Notes under the pieces: generated by a model
Seen by the model: only the letters and a program-made list of their open reading frames with translations
Told to the model about the DNA's origin: nothing
The model's database searches: none
Part shown: piece after piece, positions 40,801-51,757 of the stretch
How positions within the stretch are numbered: position 1 is the first letter of the stretch
Layout: the number at the start of each line of letters is the position of its first letter
Source: Allomyces macrogynus ATCC 38327
Lineage: Eukaryota; Blastocladiomycota; Blastocladiomycetes; Blastocladiales; Blastocladiaceae
Length of the DNA: 64,000 nt
Assembly: GCA_000151295.1 (NCBI GenBank)
Contig: GG745337.1
Coordinates: forward strand, 1,248,998 to 1,312,997
Direction: 5' to 3'
Position numbers and translations under genes: made by a program

Positions 40801-42535
40801 TTACACGAAAACATTGGTCTCGAGCAGGGCAATGGCTGCATTTGACACCCATTTGCACTTTAAGTACAGTACCATCCGCGCCATGGGCGCACGCATAGGC
40901 ATCCGCTCGACGAGCCCTACGACCATACCGTCTGAAATGGGGACAGCGTACAAATCAAGGACTCGGAGGTTGGCTGGCAATGCCTCGATCCACGCGCGGC
41001 GTTCCGTGTCCTGCACCCGCTCGGCAAGGTCAACTGGTTCTTTTGGATGTCCACGGTACCGCACGTTCACGTTGAACCGCAAACTCAACTCGTGCAACGT
41101 CACGGGCCACCGCAACGCAAGTTGGTCCAAATCTGCGTGCGTCAAGTTGTTTATTGGGAGCAGGAGCGTCGTGAGTTGTGGTGTAATTGCCTTGGCAAGC
41201 GATTTGATTGCATCGGTCTCACCAAGCAGGAGATCGTACAGTTCGAGATGAGTCAATGGCGCGGGCATCCGTGCCAAAAACTGGGCCAGACGGTCGTCGT
41301 AGGCCGGAATGGTGAGGCCGTCAATGCGAAGCGACTCGATCGTGGGCGTGAATCGGAAGAGATGGAAGTGCTCGGCATATCGCGGCAAGTTGTATGCTAT
41401 GTTGAGCGCGCGCGTCGCGAATGGGAGGCCTTGCGTGAGCGTAAGCAAGTCTGTCTCTTCGTGCACGTCGCCACACGTCTTAAAAGCAAACTGGAGCGAC
41501 TCGACGCAAGTGGGCATTGCTGCTGCAAGTCGGGCAACATCGGCATCGGGATCTGCATTGCTTTCGTCGGCAACATAAACATCAATGTCTATCTGGGAAT
41601 GGCGCAGCTGCGTGAGTGGCAAAGCGCGCATGACCGAATCAAGTTCGTGGATCGCGGTCTAGCCGAGCGAGAAGGACGTCAAATGGGGCAGTCGCGCAAC
41701 AAGGCGCGCAAGCGCCGGAATCGCCCGCTCTGGTACAGGGCCGACTCTGTCGATTTTGAGGTTGTTCACTGTGCCTGGGATCCCCTAGTCGAATGGCTTG
41801 GCCCACGTCATCCATGCGTCACCCATCCCGTCGTGGTCGCATTCAATATCATACAAGTCGTCGAGATGCAGCTGCAGGAGCTGCCGCGGAAGAAATTGTG
41901 CAAAGTCGGGCAGGCTCGACAGGTGCAGCTGGATTTCCTTGATGGTGAGCTTGGTGACTGACGATGGCACGTTGATACTATGCCACGGGAACGCGCCGTC
42001 GTTGCCCTTGCTCTTGAGCACAAGCGACCGGCACCTTGGTGGGACGGCCAAGACGGGAGCATCATGGTTGAGGTGGAAAAGGCAAGGAACGGCGTCGAGC
42101 TGAATCGTTAACAACGACCACTTGCGCGAGCCATCAACCAGTCCTGCGATTCGGCACTGAAGTTCTTTTGCGGTTGTGGTCGCGCGGCGGGAAAATCAAG
42201 TACAGGCGCTGGCGATCGCCGTCGAGCCCAGCAAACAAACCAACCTTGGCACCCAAGATCGAAACCGTTTCCGTGCTTGTGGTCGTCAACGACACGATGC
42301 TATCCTGAAGCCAGTTGCCTTCGCTTCTGGTGACTTGAAGAGCGACCCGCAAGCATGGTGCAAAGAGATTGGGCGCCACGGGCGCCAAGTCCGCCAAGGC
42401 AGCGCGAGGGTGGGCGTTGGTGTCTTTCTTTGGGCGAACAAGCAAGGCCATGCGACAGATGACATCGAGCAGCAACCGGCCGAGAGTCGTAGGCCGGCTG
42501 GGGTTCATTTGCAGCGAGCTAGCGGTTGTCTGCAT
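40801..42535 (-). pseudogene. F-box/LRR-type gene broken by in-frame stops and a frameshift
   Basis: From the Met at 42535 (MQTTASSLQ) an F-box-like start (TTLGRLLLDVICRMALLV) runs to about 42150, where the coding frame shifts. The second frame reads LRR-like sequence to the stop at 40801 (for example MPAPLTHLELYDLLLGETDAI and LRVLDLYAVPISDGMV) but is interrupted by two TAG codons, at 41787-41785 and 41661-41659. LRR sequence continues smoothly in the same frame across both. The second TAG could instead be the acceptor of a 78-nt, frame-neutral intron with a GTACCA donor, so an intact spliced gene cannot be excluded. The start, frameshift and first TAG have no such explanation. Confidence 0.55.
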
Positions 42536-42969
42536 CGCGTCGTTACGAGCTGGCGATGTAGACGTGGTAAATTGATCGGTGAAGGCCGGTTGTGAATTAT
42601 TTCCTTGCCGACACTCGAACAGTGGCGGCTCAAGGCTGGCGCTGTCGTGTGTGCGTCTTGTGCGTGAGCCATCAATGACAGTGTGACACCGCTCCATTTC
42701 ATAAATACGAACACTGCGTTTCATTCAAACGGATGTGTTATCTTTAGTTCTTGACTGCCTGTTTCGTCCACGACGAGAAACTGCTGCACTCGCTCGCTCT
42801 CTGTCGTCTTGGACTAAAGCCTGAAAGTACTTGGGCATATGCAACAACCAGTCTTTTACATGGAGACGTTCACCCTGATTGGGTCGCCTGGACGAAGATT
42901 GTTGTTATGTTATTGAGCCCGTTTATCAGTCATCCTACCCCCCTCCAGTCAGTCGCATCCAGTCCACCC
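42536..42969. other. Intergenic between F-box/LRR remnant and ARMH1
   Basis: AT-richer sequence with no supportable gene. It contains the 3' flank of the ARMH1 gene and the upstream side of the F-box/LRR remnant. Confidence 0.3.
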
Positions 42970-45912
42970 TCACCCATCGCGCGGCGGCGACACCACCACG
43001 CGCCGCCGACTCCCCATCGCCGACGACGGCGCTGGCAACGACACCCCGGCCGCCGCGGGCGTCGCACCGCCACTGATCTCCTCCTCCTCCTCAACCGCCT
43101 CCATGATCACCGGCGTCCTTGGCATCCCCTGTGCGGGCCCCACTGCCGTGGCCGCACCCACGGCACCCGTGATCGTGACCATCGGCGTCTCCGCCGCCGC
43201 TCCCGTATCCCCAACCGGCGCGTCGTCGTCAGCACGCGCCCCGTCCTCCTCCTCGTCGTCCTCATCCGCGGCCTCCGATAACGCCCGCAGCGCCGCGGCC
43301 GCCGAGAACGAGTGCGCGAGCACGTCCGCCTCATGCGCCACCACCGCGTTCGCCGACACGACCGACGCGCGCCGCGCGCCCACATCATCCGCACCGCCAC
43401 CACCGTCGGCACCGGCTCCCGGAAACCGCCGGCGCAATTCCGCGTCCCACTGGCGCGCGCGGACCGCACGCACCGCGTCGTCCACGGGCATCGCCGCCTC
43501 GATCCGGCCGGCCGCGGTCGCCGCGGACGACACAGCGGCTGCTGCCGCAGCGGCCGTAACGGGGGCGTCGGTCGGTGGGTCGGTCGAGGTGGTGGCCGAG
43601 AATCGGGACCCGGAGAGGGACCCGGCGACGACGACGGGCTCGTAGGGTCGGTAGACGTCGTCGGCGGTCGCGCCGGGTTTGATGGCAGGTAAGGGCGCGG
43701 CGGCGGTGCCGGGAGCGGTGCCGGGGGGTTTGGTGATGTGCGAGTTGGATGCGGCGAGACGGCGTTTCGGGACGAGTTTGCCGGGGGTCGGGTCGGAGGT
43801 GGTGGAGGTGGAGGTGGTGGAGTCGGACTTGTCACGCGCGGTGGACTTGGCGAATTCGGCGTCGCTAGTCAAAGAGCGGGGAGTGAGTGATGGTGTCGCA
43901 ACTTGGGGAGTATATGGCCGGATCGCGTACCGCCGCTCGCTCGCACCAGGCTCTTGCCCCTCGTCCATTGTCTCTAGCCGTCCCGGCCCATCGCGGCTCA
44001 CAACTGTTCCCGCGCCACCCGTTCCACCCTCCTCGGGCGTCCCCGCCAAATCCACGTCGCGCGACCGCATCAACTGCTCACGCTGCTGTTCCGGTGTGAG
44101 CGGCATTTCCTCGTCCCGCCCCCGCCCCATCGCCGCAGCGGCGACGGGCGACCGAATCGTGCGTGCGCGCAGCCGGACAGCGTTACGGCGCAGGTACCGC
44201 ACTTGGTCACGGTTGAGTTCGCGGAAGTAGGTGTCGGGCTTAGCGACGCTGAATTCGTAGAACGTCGACCCGAGCTGGTCGCGGATCAGATCCCGGACCG
44301 TTGGCACGGTTTGCGCGAGGTATTGCAGCAGACTGGCCGCGGATTTTTGCGAGTCCGGGTGCTTGACGTTGGCGGTGGTCATGACGAGGCCCATGAGCAC
44401 GCCGCCATGCACCATGCGTTCGGCGAGGGCCGCGGACGATGCGGCCATCATGCTATATCAGAAACAGGGAGCGGTGAGTTCACAGCGACCAGTGCCTCTG
44501 CAACGACAAGGCCACAGCGACGTACCCGAGCAACCGTGCCGCATACGACTGCTGCATGTAGAGGTGCGCAACGGCATCGCCCTTCGGGAACATCGGGTCC
44601 CCCGGGGTCGGCGAGGCCTTTTCGAGCGTCGTCTTGAGCCTGCCGCCCCGTTTCCCGCGCACGCTCGGCTGCCCGTTATCGTCCTCGCCATCATCCACGG
44701 GCATTTGCAGAATCTCAATCAACGCGGCTAAAATCGCGTCCTGCAAGTTCGTGCGCGGTAGGAGCTGCCGGAGCACTTCGAACCCTTCATGTTGCAGCGG
44801 CAACTGCGGCGACTTGAGCAGCGCGAGTGTCGCCTCGACAATCGACACGTGAATCGTTGGAATCGACGGCAGGAGGGCGCGCAGGGCCTGGCCCGCCATT
44901 TGCTGGGCGACGAGCGAGCTGGGCGACGTGAGCAGCGCGAGCAGCGTCTTGTAGACTTGCATCAGGTATTTCGGGTTGCCCGACCCGAGTTCCTGCAGGA
45001 GGTGCCGCGCGTGGTCCTGCGTTAAGTCGAACCGAGACCGCGCGAGGCACTCGGAAATGGCGCGCACACCCTGGCACTCGCAAATGAATTCCTTGTGCTT
45101 ACGGCCGGCACTGGCGATGTGAATGAGTAGCTTGAGCGCCATGGCCTTGTCGCGCTACGAAAGCCGAAAACCAAGCGTGGTGAGCTCAAAGAAATGGGTG
45201 GAGAAGATCAGGCGCAACAAAACAAAGCGTACCTCTTTGACTTGCGGGAGAGAAATCATCTCCAATAGCGTCAAGACGCCGCCAATCTCGAGAAACTCGT
45301 TGAGGAACCGCGACCCGCCCGCGGCCGAAAGGAAAATGGAAATGGCCTCCATTTGCATGGCCAAGTTGTAGTTGAGCAAATAGGTCAAACGCAGCCAGGC
45401 CGAGATGCGCGTCAGGAACAGCGACGCGCCGAGCCCGAGTTCCTGCTCGAGCTGTGGGCCCGTCTTGAGCCGGCACGAGTGGATAAAGTCGCTGAGAATG
45501 CGCTCGCGCACGCTTTTCGAGCCCTGGTGTTTGAGGGATCAGCTTGGGTGATGAGATTCCCGTCCTGACCCCATGGAACGTGCGAGCGAACGGGCGCGGT
45601 AGGGGAAGCGTACCGTACCCGGTCCCACGACGTGGCGAGCTTCATGAAGTCTACGGGCCCGGGTACGCGTCCTTTACCGCGCGTGCGCGCCGCGATCCAC
45701 GGTGATGATCCATCGCGCGAGTTGGTGCGCGTGCTCGTGTCGGAGACGCCGACGCCGAGGAACGCGGCCGCGGATCGCGTAAACCGGCGCGGCGAGCTGG
45801 CGCCGTCACGGAGCGGTCGTTCCGGGCTTGGTAGCAGGTTCGTGTCGTTGGCGAGGCCATACTTGTCGGCAATGGCATGGGTGCCGTGGTTGCTGAGGCG
45901 CAGGAGCGCCAT
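42970..45912 (-). CDS. Armadillo-like helical domain protein 1 (ARMH1-like), extended
   Basis: Minus-strand exons 45912-45619, 45523-45233, 45154-44526 and 44452-42970 are in phase, with donors GTACGG, GTACGC and GTACGT, and give 898 residues. Residues from about 85 to 480 match the vertebrate protein ARMH1 (C1orf228): LEQELGLGASLFLTRISAWLRL against human LEQEF...GASLFLVRL, then FLEIGGVLTLLE, KEFICECQGVRAI, GNPKYLMQVYKTLLALL and a final helical repeat. ARMH1 is little studied and, as far as I recall, found mainly in ciliated lineages. The remaining ~400 residues are disordered Ala/Pro/Asp-rich sequence absent from the ~440-residue human protein. The N-terminal ~80 residues are also low complexity. 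Biochemical function is unknown. Confidence 0.75.
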
Positions 45913-46445
45913 AGTCGGGAACTGGCCACGGGTCGGCAGGTGGGTGACTGCAGCAGGTGGAGTCGGTTACGGTCGGTTGCAGCTGGCGGGAGTGCCGTCT
46001 ATAGTGGAGAATTTGCTGGATATTGCGGTCGCCTTGGAGATCAAGCTGGGAGATCAAGGTGGATGCGGTGGTCGCGGTGGATGGGGAGACAGTTTGGTGA
46101 TTTATGCTGCAAGTTGCACTTGTCTGCGCGTCTCGGGAAGAGTCGGGCGCTTGGCTCACCGCACCCGAGCTGCGCCGAGGCAATGTCGTTCAGATCTGTT
46201 TGCATTTTTCATCAACGCAAAACCGTGATCGCGCGCTTCGGAAAGGCATTTGGATCACCACCAACGCCGTCAACAAACACGAGTCACGACGAGAACAGAA
46301 CCGCAGCTGGGAAGGGCCCGCCATCAAAACCGCACCGCGCCCGCCATCAACCGCTCCAGCTCTCTCTCTCGCCACTTGGACGACGGAATCTCAGTCCCTG
46401 CACGTTTTGCAATCAGCAACCCCTCCAACCCACTTGATCAACACC
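45913..46445. promoter_or_regulatory. Divergent promoter, ARMH1-like and cytochrome c
   Basis: 533 nt between divergent starts. A CTCTCTCTC run at about 46360-46370 lies 76-86 nt before the cytochrome c ATG. No gene in between. Confidence 0.4.
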
Positions 46446-46996
46446 ATGTCGGCTGTCAACGGTGCCAAGCTTTTCAAGACGCGCTGCGCTCAGTGCCACA
46501 CCGTCGAGGTGCGTTTCCATGACTGCTCGAGCGGATTCAAAAGACTGGATTGGTGGCAAAAACTGGCCTCTTGTGAATGACCGTTTTCTAACGCTGTGCT
46601 CGTCGTTTTTCGTTGATTCTAGGCTGTAAGTGACGTTATTACATGACCCAATTCGGATCGCGAATCGCGCGCCGTGCTCGCTCTCGCATCTCGTCGCTCC
46701 AACCGGTCCTCGCGAGAGTTAATCACGGCACTTTGCTATCGCTCGAATAGGGTGCCGCGCACAAGGTCGGCCCGAACCTCCACGGTCTTTTCGGTCGCAA
46801 GTCGGGCACGCAGCCGGGCTACTCGTACACGGCGGCGAACCAGAACCGCGGCGTGGTCTGGGACGACCAGACGCTGTTCGAGTACCTCGAGAACCCAAAG
46901 AAGTACATTCCGGGCACCAAGATGGCGTTTGCTGGGTTCAAGAAGGCGTCGGACCGCAACGACGTGATTGCCTACCTCAAGGAGTCGACGGCTTAA
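46446..46996 (+). CDS. Cytochrome c
   Basis: Mobile electron carrier between complexes III and IV in the mitochondrial intermembrane space. Exons 46446-46508, 46623-46625 and 46751-46996 give 103 residues. The haem site is CAQCH in exon 1. Exon 3 carries [36 protein letters not shown] (axial Met) and the usual C-terminal helix. Exons 1 and 3 alone would read HTVE-GAAHK, one residue short of the invariant spacing HTVE-x-G-x2-HK. The missing codon is supplied by GCT at 46623-46625, which sits exactly between an acceptor (TTCTAG) and a perfect GTAAGT donor. I therefore propose a 3-nt exon encoding Ala. Introns are 114 and 125 nt. Confidence 0.93.
46623..46625 (+). other. Putative 3-nt micro-exon (GCT, Ala) of cytochrome c
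   Basis: Flanked by ...TTCTAG and GTAAGT. This is the only donor in the window with the canonical GTAAGT. Inclusion restores the conserved residue spacing of the haem-binding loop while keeping phase 0 on both sides. Confidence 0.7.
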
Positions 46997-47592
46997 GGCA
47001 GTTTGGCGAGTAGTCGACGGTGGAGATGGGTGTGGGTGTGTTTTCCGCTCGGTTTGCGGGCCACGACAAGCGGGCCCGACTCTCGGCCGGTTTATTGTGC
47101 ATATTTTTCGGAACAAATGCGCTGATTTTCGCTTATTTTCGCTTGTTTTTGCAAGAAATGACGTGCGGAAGTGGCTCAGCCGTTCAGGTCATGAACCCGA
47201 ACGCGCACACGTGACTTCATTTTGGGCGATCAGAGCGCAGTTTTTGCCAGTTGTTTTTTGCTCCGTGAGGTTCTCGGTGGGCCTCGCCTCGCCCGCTTGC
47301 CATGGCGTGGCCAACGTTGGCACGCGCCTGCCTGCGTTCGCTCCACTTGGCCTTTTGGCGCCCACCGCTGGCCGGCCGACCATCCTTCGTCTCCTCTCCT
47401 CTCCTAAGTGCAGGAGCCCTGCCCACCTCCGCAAACCCGTTCACGCCGCGCGCTTCAGGAACCCGCCCGCCAGCAAGTTCGCCTGCAAGTCGGCCGCTCG
47501 AGCTGCCCCGACCTCGACTGCTCTCGAGCACGCGCCTCGTCCAACTTCCCGCCACCCTGCCGTCCGTCGACCAGTCCACCGCAAAATCCGCC
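46997..47592. other. Intergenic between cytochrome c and PAK kinase
   Basis: T-rich 3' flank of cytochrome c, then a C/T-rich leader for the kinase gene. No supportable gene. Confidence 0.35.
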
Positions 47593-49845
47593 ATGGCGTC
47601 CTCGTCGGCCCGCATCGTCAAGGCCGGGTATCTCTCCGTCAAGGAGGACGGCCTGATGTCGTTTCTCTGGAACAAGCGCTGGGTCGTGCTGCGCGAGCAG
47701 ACGCTGGCGCTGCACAAGAGCGAAGTACGTCCTTTCCTGCTCTTAAGTCGGTCTGTAGCCATGGCGGGCGCGCGCTGACGCGTTTGTTCCGCTCCTTCTC
47801 CACCCGACCACGTTCTATAGTCGTCGACGCAGGCCATCTCGGTCGTGTTCCTGTCGTCGCTGACAGGCGTGAACCGGTCCGAGGCCAAGGCCTACTGCTT
47901 TGAGCTGCTCACCAAGGACAAGACCTACCTGTTCGCTTGCACGTCCGACCGCGAAGTCTACGAGTGGATTGACGAGCTCTACTCGCGCTCCCCGCTCACG
48001 GGCGTCTCGGCCCCAACCAACTTCCAGCACAAGGTGCATGTCGGGTTCGACCCGGTCTCGGGCCACTTTACGGGCCTGCCCGAGCACTGGAAGAACGTTT
48101 TGGCACACTCGGCCATTTCGAAGGAGGAAATGGCCAAGAACCCGCAGGTTGTGCTTGACGTGCTCAAATTCTACACGTCGCAGCAGCACGCGCCCGGCGG
48201 GCTCGAGTCGTCCATGGACTCGCTCACGCTCCGCTCGCCCGGGTCGGGCTCCTCGTCGAGTATGGCGCGGTCCGACTCGAAACACTCGCTGCGCGACGGG
48301 TCGGGTATGCGCCCGTCGCCGCCCCCGCCGCACCACCGTGTCCCCCCGCCCCCACGCGACCCGGCTGACGCGTGGCAGCGGCACCCGACCGATCGCCCGC
48401 TCCCGCCGCCGCGCGCGGTCCCGGGGACGTACGCGGGCTCCCACGTGTCGGACTCGAGCTCCGGCTGTGTCGGCCGCCGTCGCGCGGCAGGCGGAGCGCG
48501 AAGCGCTGGCGCAGCGTGACCGTGAGCGTGTACGCGAACGCACACGCGCGCACGCAGCGGGGCCGCCACCGGCCCCGCACCGTCGCCCGTTCGTGGGCGA
48601 TACGCGCGCGGCCGCGCAGCGCGACCACCATGCGCCGTCGCCGGCGCTCGCGCACTCCAAGTCGCAGCCGCAATTGCACGCGCACCGCCCCCCGCCGCCC
48701 GTGCCGGACGCGCCCGTCCCGAAACCGCCGGCAGCCGCAGTCCCGATGCCGCCGGTGCCGGCCGACCCGGCGCCGGCTCCCGCGCCGGAGAAGAAGAAGC
48801 GCAAGGCGCCGCGCATGACGATTCAGCAGGTCTGCGACAAGTTGCGCACGGTGGTCTCGAGCGACGACCCGTCCGTGTATATCAAGCAGAAGAAGATTGG
48901 CCAGGGCGCGTCCGGGTCGGTCTATGTCGCCAAGCACGCGATCACGGGCGTGCGCGTGGCGATCAAGCAAATGGACCTGAATTCGCAGCCGCGGCCCGAG
49001 TCGATTGTGAACGAGATTATTGTCATGAAGGAGTCGCAGCACGCGAATATCGTCAACTACCTCGACTCGTTCCTGGTGCGCCAGGAATTGTGGGTCGTCA
49101 TGGAGTTGATGGAGGGGGGCGCGCTCAACGATATCATCGACTCGAATTCGCACATGGCCGAGCCGCAGATTGCCGCCATCACGTACGAAGCGCTCAAAGG
49201 GTTGCACCACTTGCACCAGAAGAACATTATTCACCGCGACGTCAAGTCCGATAATGGTACGCTCCTGGCTCTTGACTTCTTCGACGCCCGTTGCTGGATG
49301 TGTTGCTAACGAATGCATGTCCCGTTTCTTTCAGTTCTCATGGACGCCGAGGGCCGCGTCAAGATCACCGATTTCGGGTTTTGCGCCAAGCTCAACGACA
49401 ACCGGTCGAAGCGCGCTACCATGGTCGGCACGCCCTACTGGATGGCGCCCGAGGTTATTCGCCAGCAGGAATACTCGTTCAAGATTGATGTGTGGAGGTG
49501 CATACCCCTGTCGCTGCTCGTTGATATCACGTTTCGGCCTTGAGCTCACCTGTCATTGCGCCCTTTTCTAGTCTTGGCATCATGGCGATCGAGATGCTCG
49601 AGGGCGAGCCACCATACCTCGACGAGGAGCCCGTCAAGGCTCTCTACATGATCTTGGCCAATGGCACGCCCAAGATCAAGCACCCGGAGCGCTTGTCGCC
49701 CGAGTTCAAGAATTTTCTCGACCAGTCGCTCAAGGTGGAGGTCGCGCAGCGTGCGTCGTCGAACGAGTTGCTCGACCACCCGTTCATGCGGCTTGCATGC
49801 CCCGTCACGGAGCTCGCACCGCTCGTGCGTCGCGTGCGCCACTAA
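47593..49845 (+). CDS. p21-activated kinase, Cla4-type (PH, CRIB, Ser/Thr kinase)
   Basis: Cdc42/Rac effector kinase controlling polarity and cytokinesis. Exons 47593-47724, 47821-49256, 49335-49497 and 49572-49845. A PH domain starts at residue 8 ([27 protein letters not shown]). The CRIB motif [16 protein letters not shown] is near residue 107, then a Pro-rich linker and a kinase domain with [37 protein letters not shown], the PAK hallmark GTPYWMAPE and [17 protein letters not shown]. One problem: the frame changes once, between about 48445 and 48490 in the linker. A 46-nt GTGTCG...CAG intron there would repair it and give 652 residues; otherwise it is a 1-nt frameshift. The PH domain places it with Cla4/Skm1 rather than Ste20. 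Confidence 0.88.
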
Positions 49846-50281
49846 GACGTGGCCTCGGTTTGTCGGTTCAGTTGGTGTGCCGTTGTCTGGTGCTTTTCGG
49901 TTTGCGTTTCTTTTCGTGTTCGCGCGCGAGGTGCTTTCTTTAGCTGCCCTCGTCGTTCTCCACCTACATTGCCGTTTGTTGTTTGCTGTTGACGTTCCCG
50001 TTTTGATCGTTCGTTTCGTTGTTTTTTTTTTTCTTTTGGACGCGTTTCCCTTCCTTCTCTTCCACCCCCATCTTGGCCACTCTCCGCCACCTTGACCCAC
50101 CCACCTCGCGTCCGCGACGGCGCGGAGCATGGTTCAAGTGTATGTATCTATCACCGCGGGCGGAGGGAGGGCACCTGTATCGTCCCTTTCGCGATGGCGC
50201 GTCATGTAGACCCACACGATCTTCAGGAAAATTATTGGAATGGAGTGGATATTTATCAAACAACGGATGTCGGGCCGAATG
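49846..50281. other. Convergent 3' flanks of PAK kinase and FSH1-like pseudogene
   Basis: T-rich tract with an oligo-T run near 50020-50032. Presumably polyadenylation regions. No gene. Confidence 0.4.
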
Positions 50282-51597
50282 CTACAACCTCACGAGTAAC
50301 GGCCCACCAGCGATCGCGCCCTGCTCATCCAATGCCATGATCGCTCCCTCGCCTTCGACGGGCACGACCGCGTCCAAGAACGCGCACACCGCATCCACCG
50401 CCGCCTTGTCCTGTGGGACCTCGTGCCCCTTGTCGTTTACGTACACGACCGGGTTTGTAAATGCGCGCGTCAGTTGCGCCGACCGCGTCGCCGGGACAAG
50501 TTCGTTGTGGTGGTCCCAGATGTGCAGTGTCGGCGTCGTGCATACCTCGCGTGTGCGGCCCAGGGTCGGGAGAGAGACGGTCGGGTAAATGGCGCACTCA
50601 GGCGACGCGTGCGTCGCGAACCAGCTGGCGAAGATCGCGAATTGGAGAGGTGCGATTGTCGGGTCAGGCGAGGTGAGGGGAAAGCGGTGCTGCAAGAGGT
50701 GTCACGAGGCCGGCAATGCCGGCGCCTGGCGGGGAGCGGAGCGGGTGGAGAGTGTGGTTAGGCGACGGCAGGGACGGGGGACGGGTGGAAAGCGTGCGTT
50801 GGGCGATGTCGAGAACAGGTGGAGAGTGAGGACGGGATCGGGGAACGGGAGGAATGGGAGAGGGAGCACGCGCGGGACGCACCTTGAGAAAATGCCAAGG
50901 TCGCGTCAATCGGGCCTTGCTCGTGGAACACTTGGCCGAGATACTCCAACGATGCGGCCGACTCGACGGGTCAGGATCTCGCGCGACTCGTTGACGTTCC
51001 ACCAGGCGCAGCGGCCCTCTGCAAGGCGAGATATACGATTGATGCCCAGGTGGGAGTCTGTCAACGGACGACACGAGTCTCCACCTGGGCGAGTGCGACC
51101 ACGATCAGCAGATAAATATGCAGCTCGTACAGCTTGTTTCCTTCTTTGCTGGAATGCTGTCCTTGGCGGACTCATAACCCTTCACGTAATGTGGCGCCGT
51201 CACGTAGAATGCGCGCGGACGGATCATGGTCAGATTCTGGTTCGCACGTTGCGGGGATGGTAGCGGTGCAGCTGGTACCGAAATCGAGGCAATCCTGGAG
51301 CGACTCACGGAGCATCGTAGTCGCCTTGGCCAAAACCCCCGCGTTTTGGGAGTGGCCGTGCAGGCACAGCACGCGTAGCGGGTTCCAAGGCCGGTTGGCA
51401 GTCGTGGTAGCTTGCTCTTGCCCAAGCGTGGTTGGTGCCAGCGCGAGGTTGATGGTGCGTTTGATGGTGCTCGTTGTCGCTGGGGATGGAGAGCGTGAGC
51501 TAGTCCGGATTCCACTCCTCGCGCTCCCACCCCTCCCACCCACGGTGTGGGCGACTGAGCATCCTTCGATGCGTGCGTAGAACAATGGAATGCCCAT
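50282..51597 (-). pseudogene. FSH1-family serine hydrolase, degraded tandem copy
   Basis: Second member of a tandem pair with the intact gene at 51758-52679. Exon-sized blocks match that gene in order: RVLCLHGHSQNAGV, FYVTAPHYVKGYESAKD, EGRCAWWN, SLEYLGQVFHEQGP, LAFSQG, then LHIWDHHNELVPATRSAQL and the His segment KGHEVPQD. It is broken in three ways: the first intron's AG acceptor (near 51210) is absent; the frame shifts near 50970 between the WWN block and SLEYLGQ; and it shifts again near 50697-50703 between GLVT and LLQHRFP. The catalytic Ser, Asp and His positions all survive, so the inactivation looks recent. The N-terminal ~70 residues before RVLCLHG have no counterpart. Confidence 0.7.
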
Positions 51598-51757
51598 CCA
51601 GTTCTGGTTCCGCTGATTCCAGCATGGTCATGAAATGCCCAGGGAACAAAGTCGAGGTAGATGTTTCGCGAGCTTTGGAATTCCGCTTGCACCAAGTCGA
51701 GTGTCAACAACCAATAATTACACAATCTACACATGCTCGTGTCACAAATTCTTCTCC

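Noticed and set aside
44453..44488. 31-36-nt intron in ARMH1 using GTGAAC or GTCGCT donors
   Set aside because: A GTACGT donor at 44525 gives a normal 73-nt intron with the correct phase and a better protein join.
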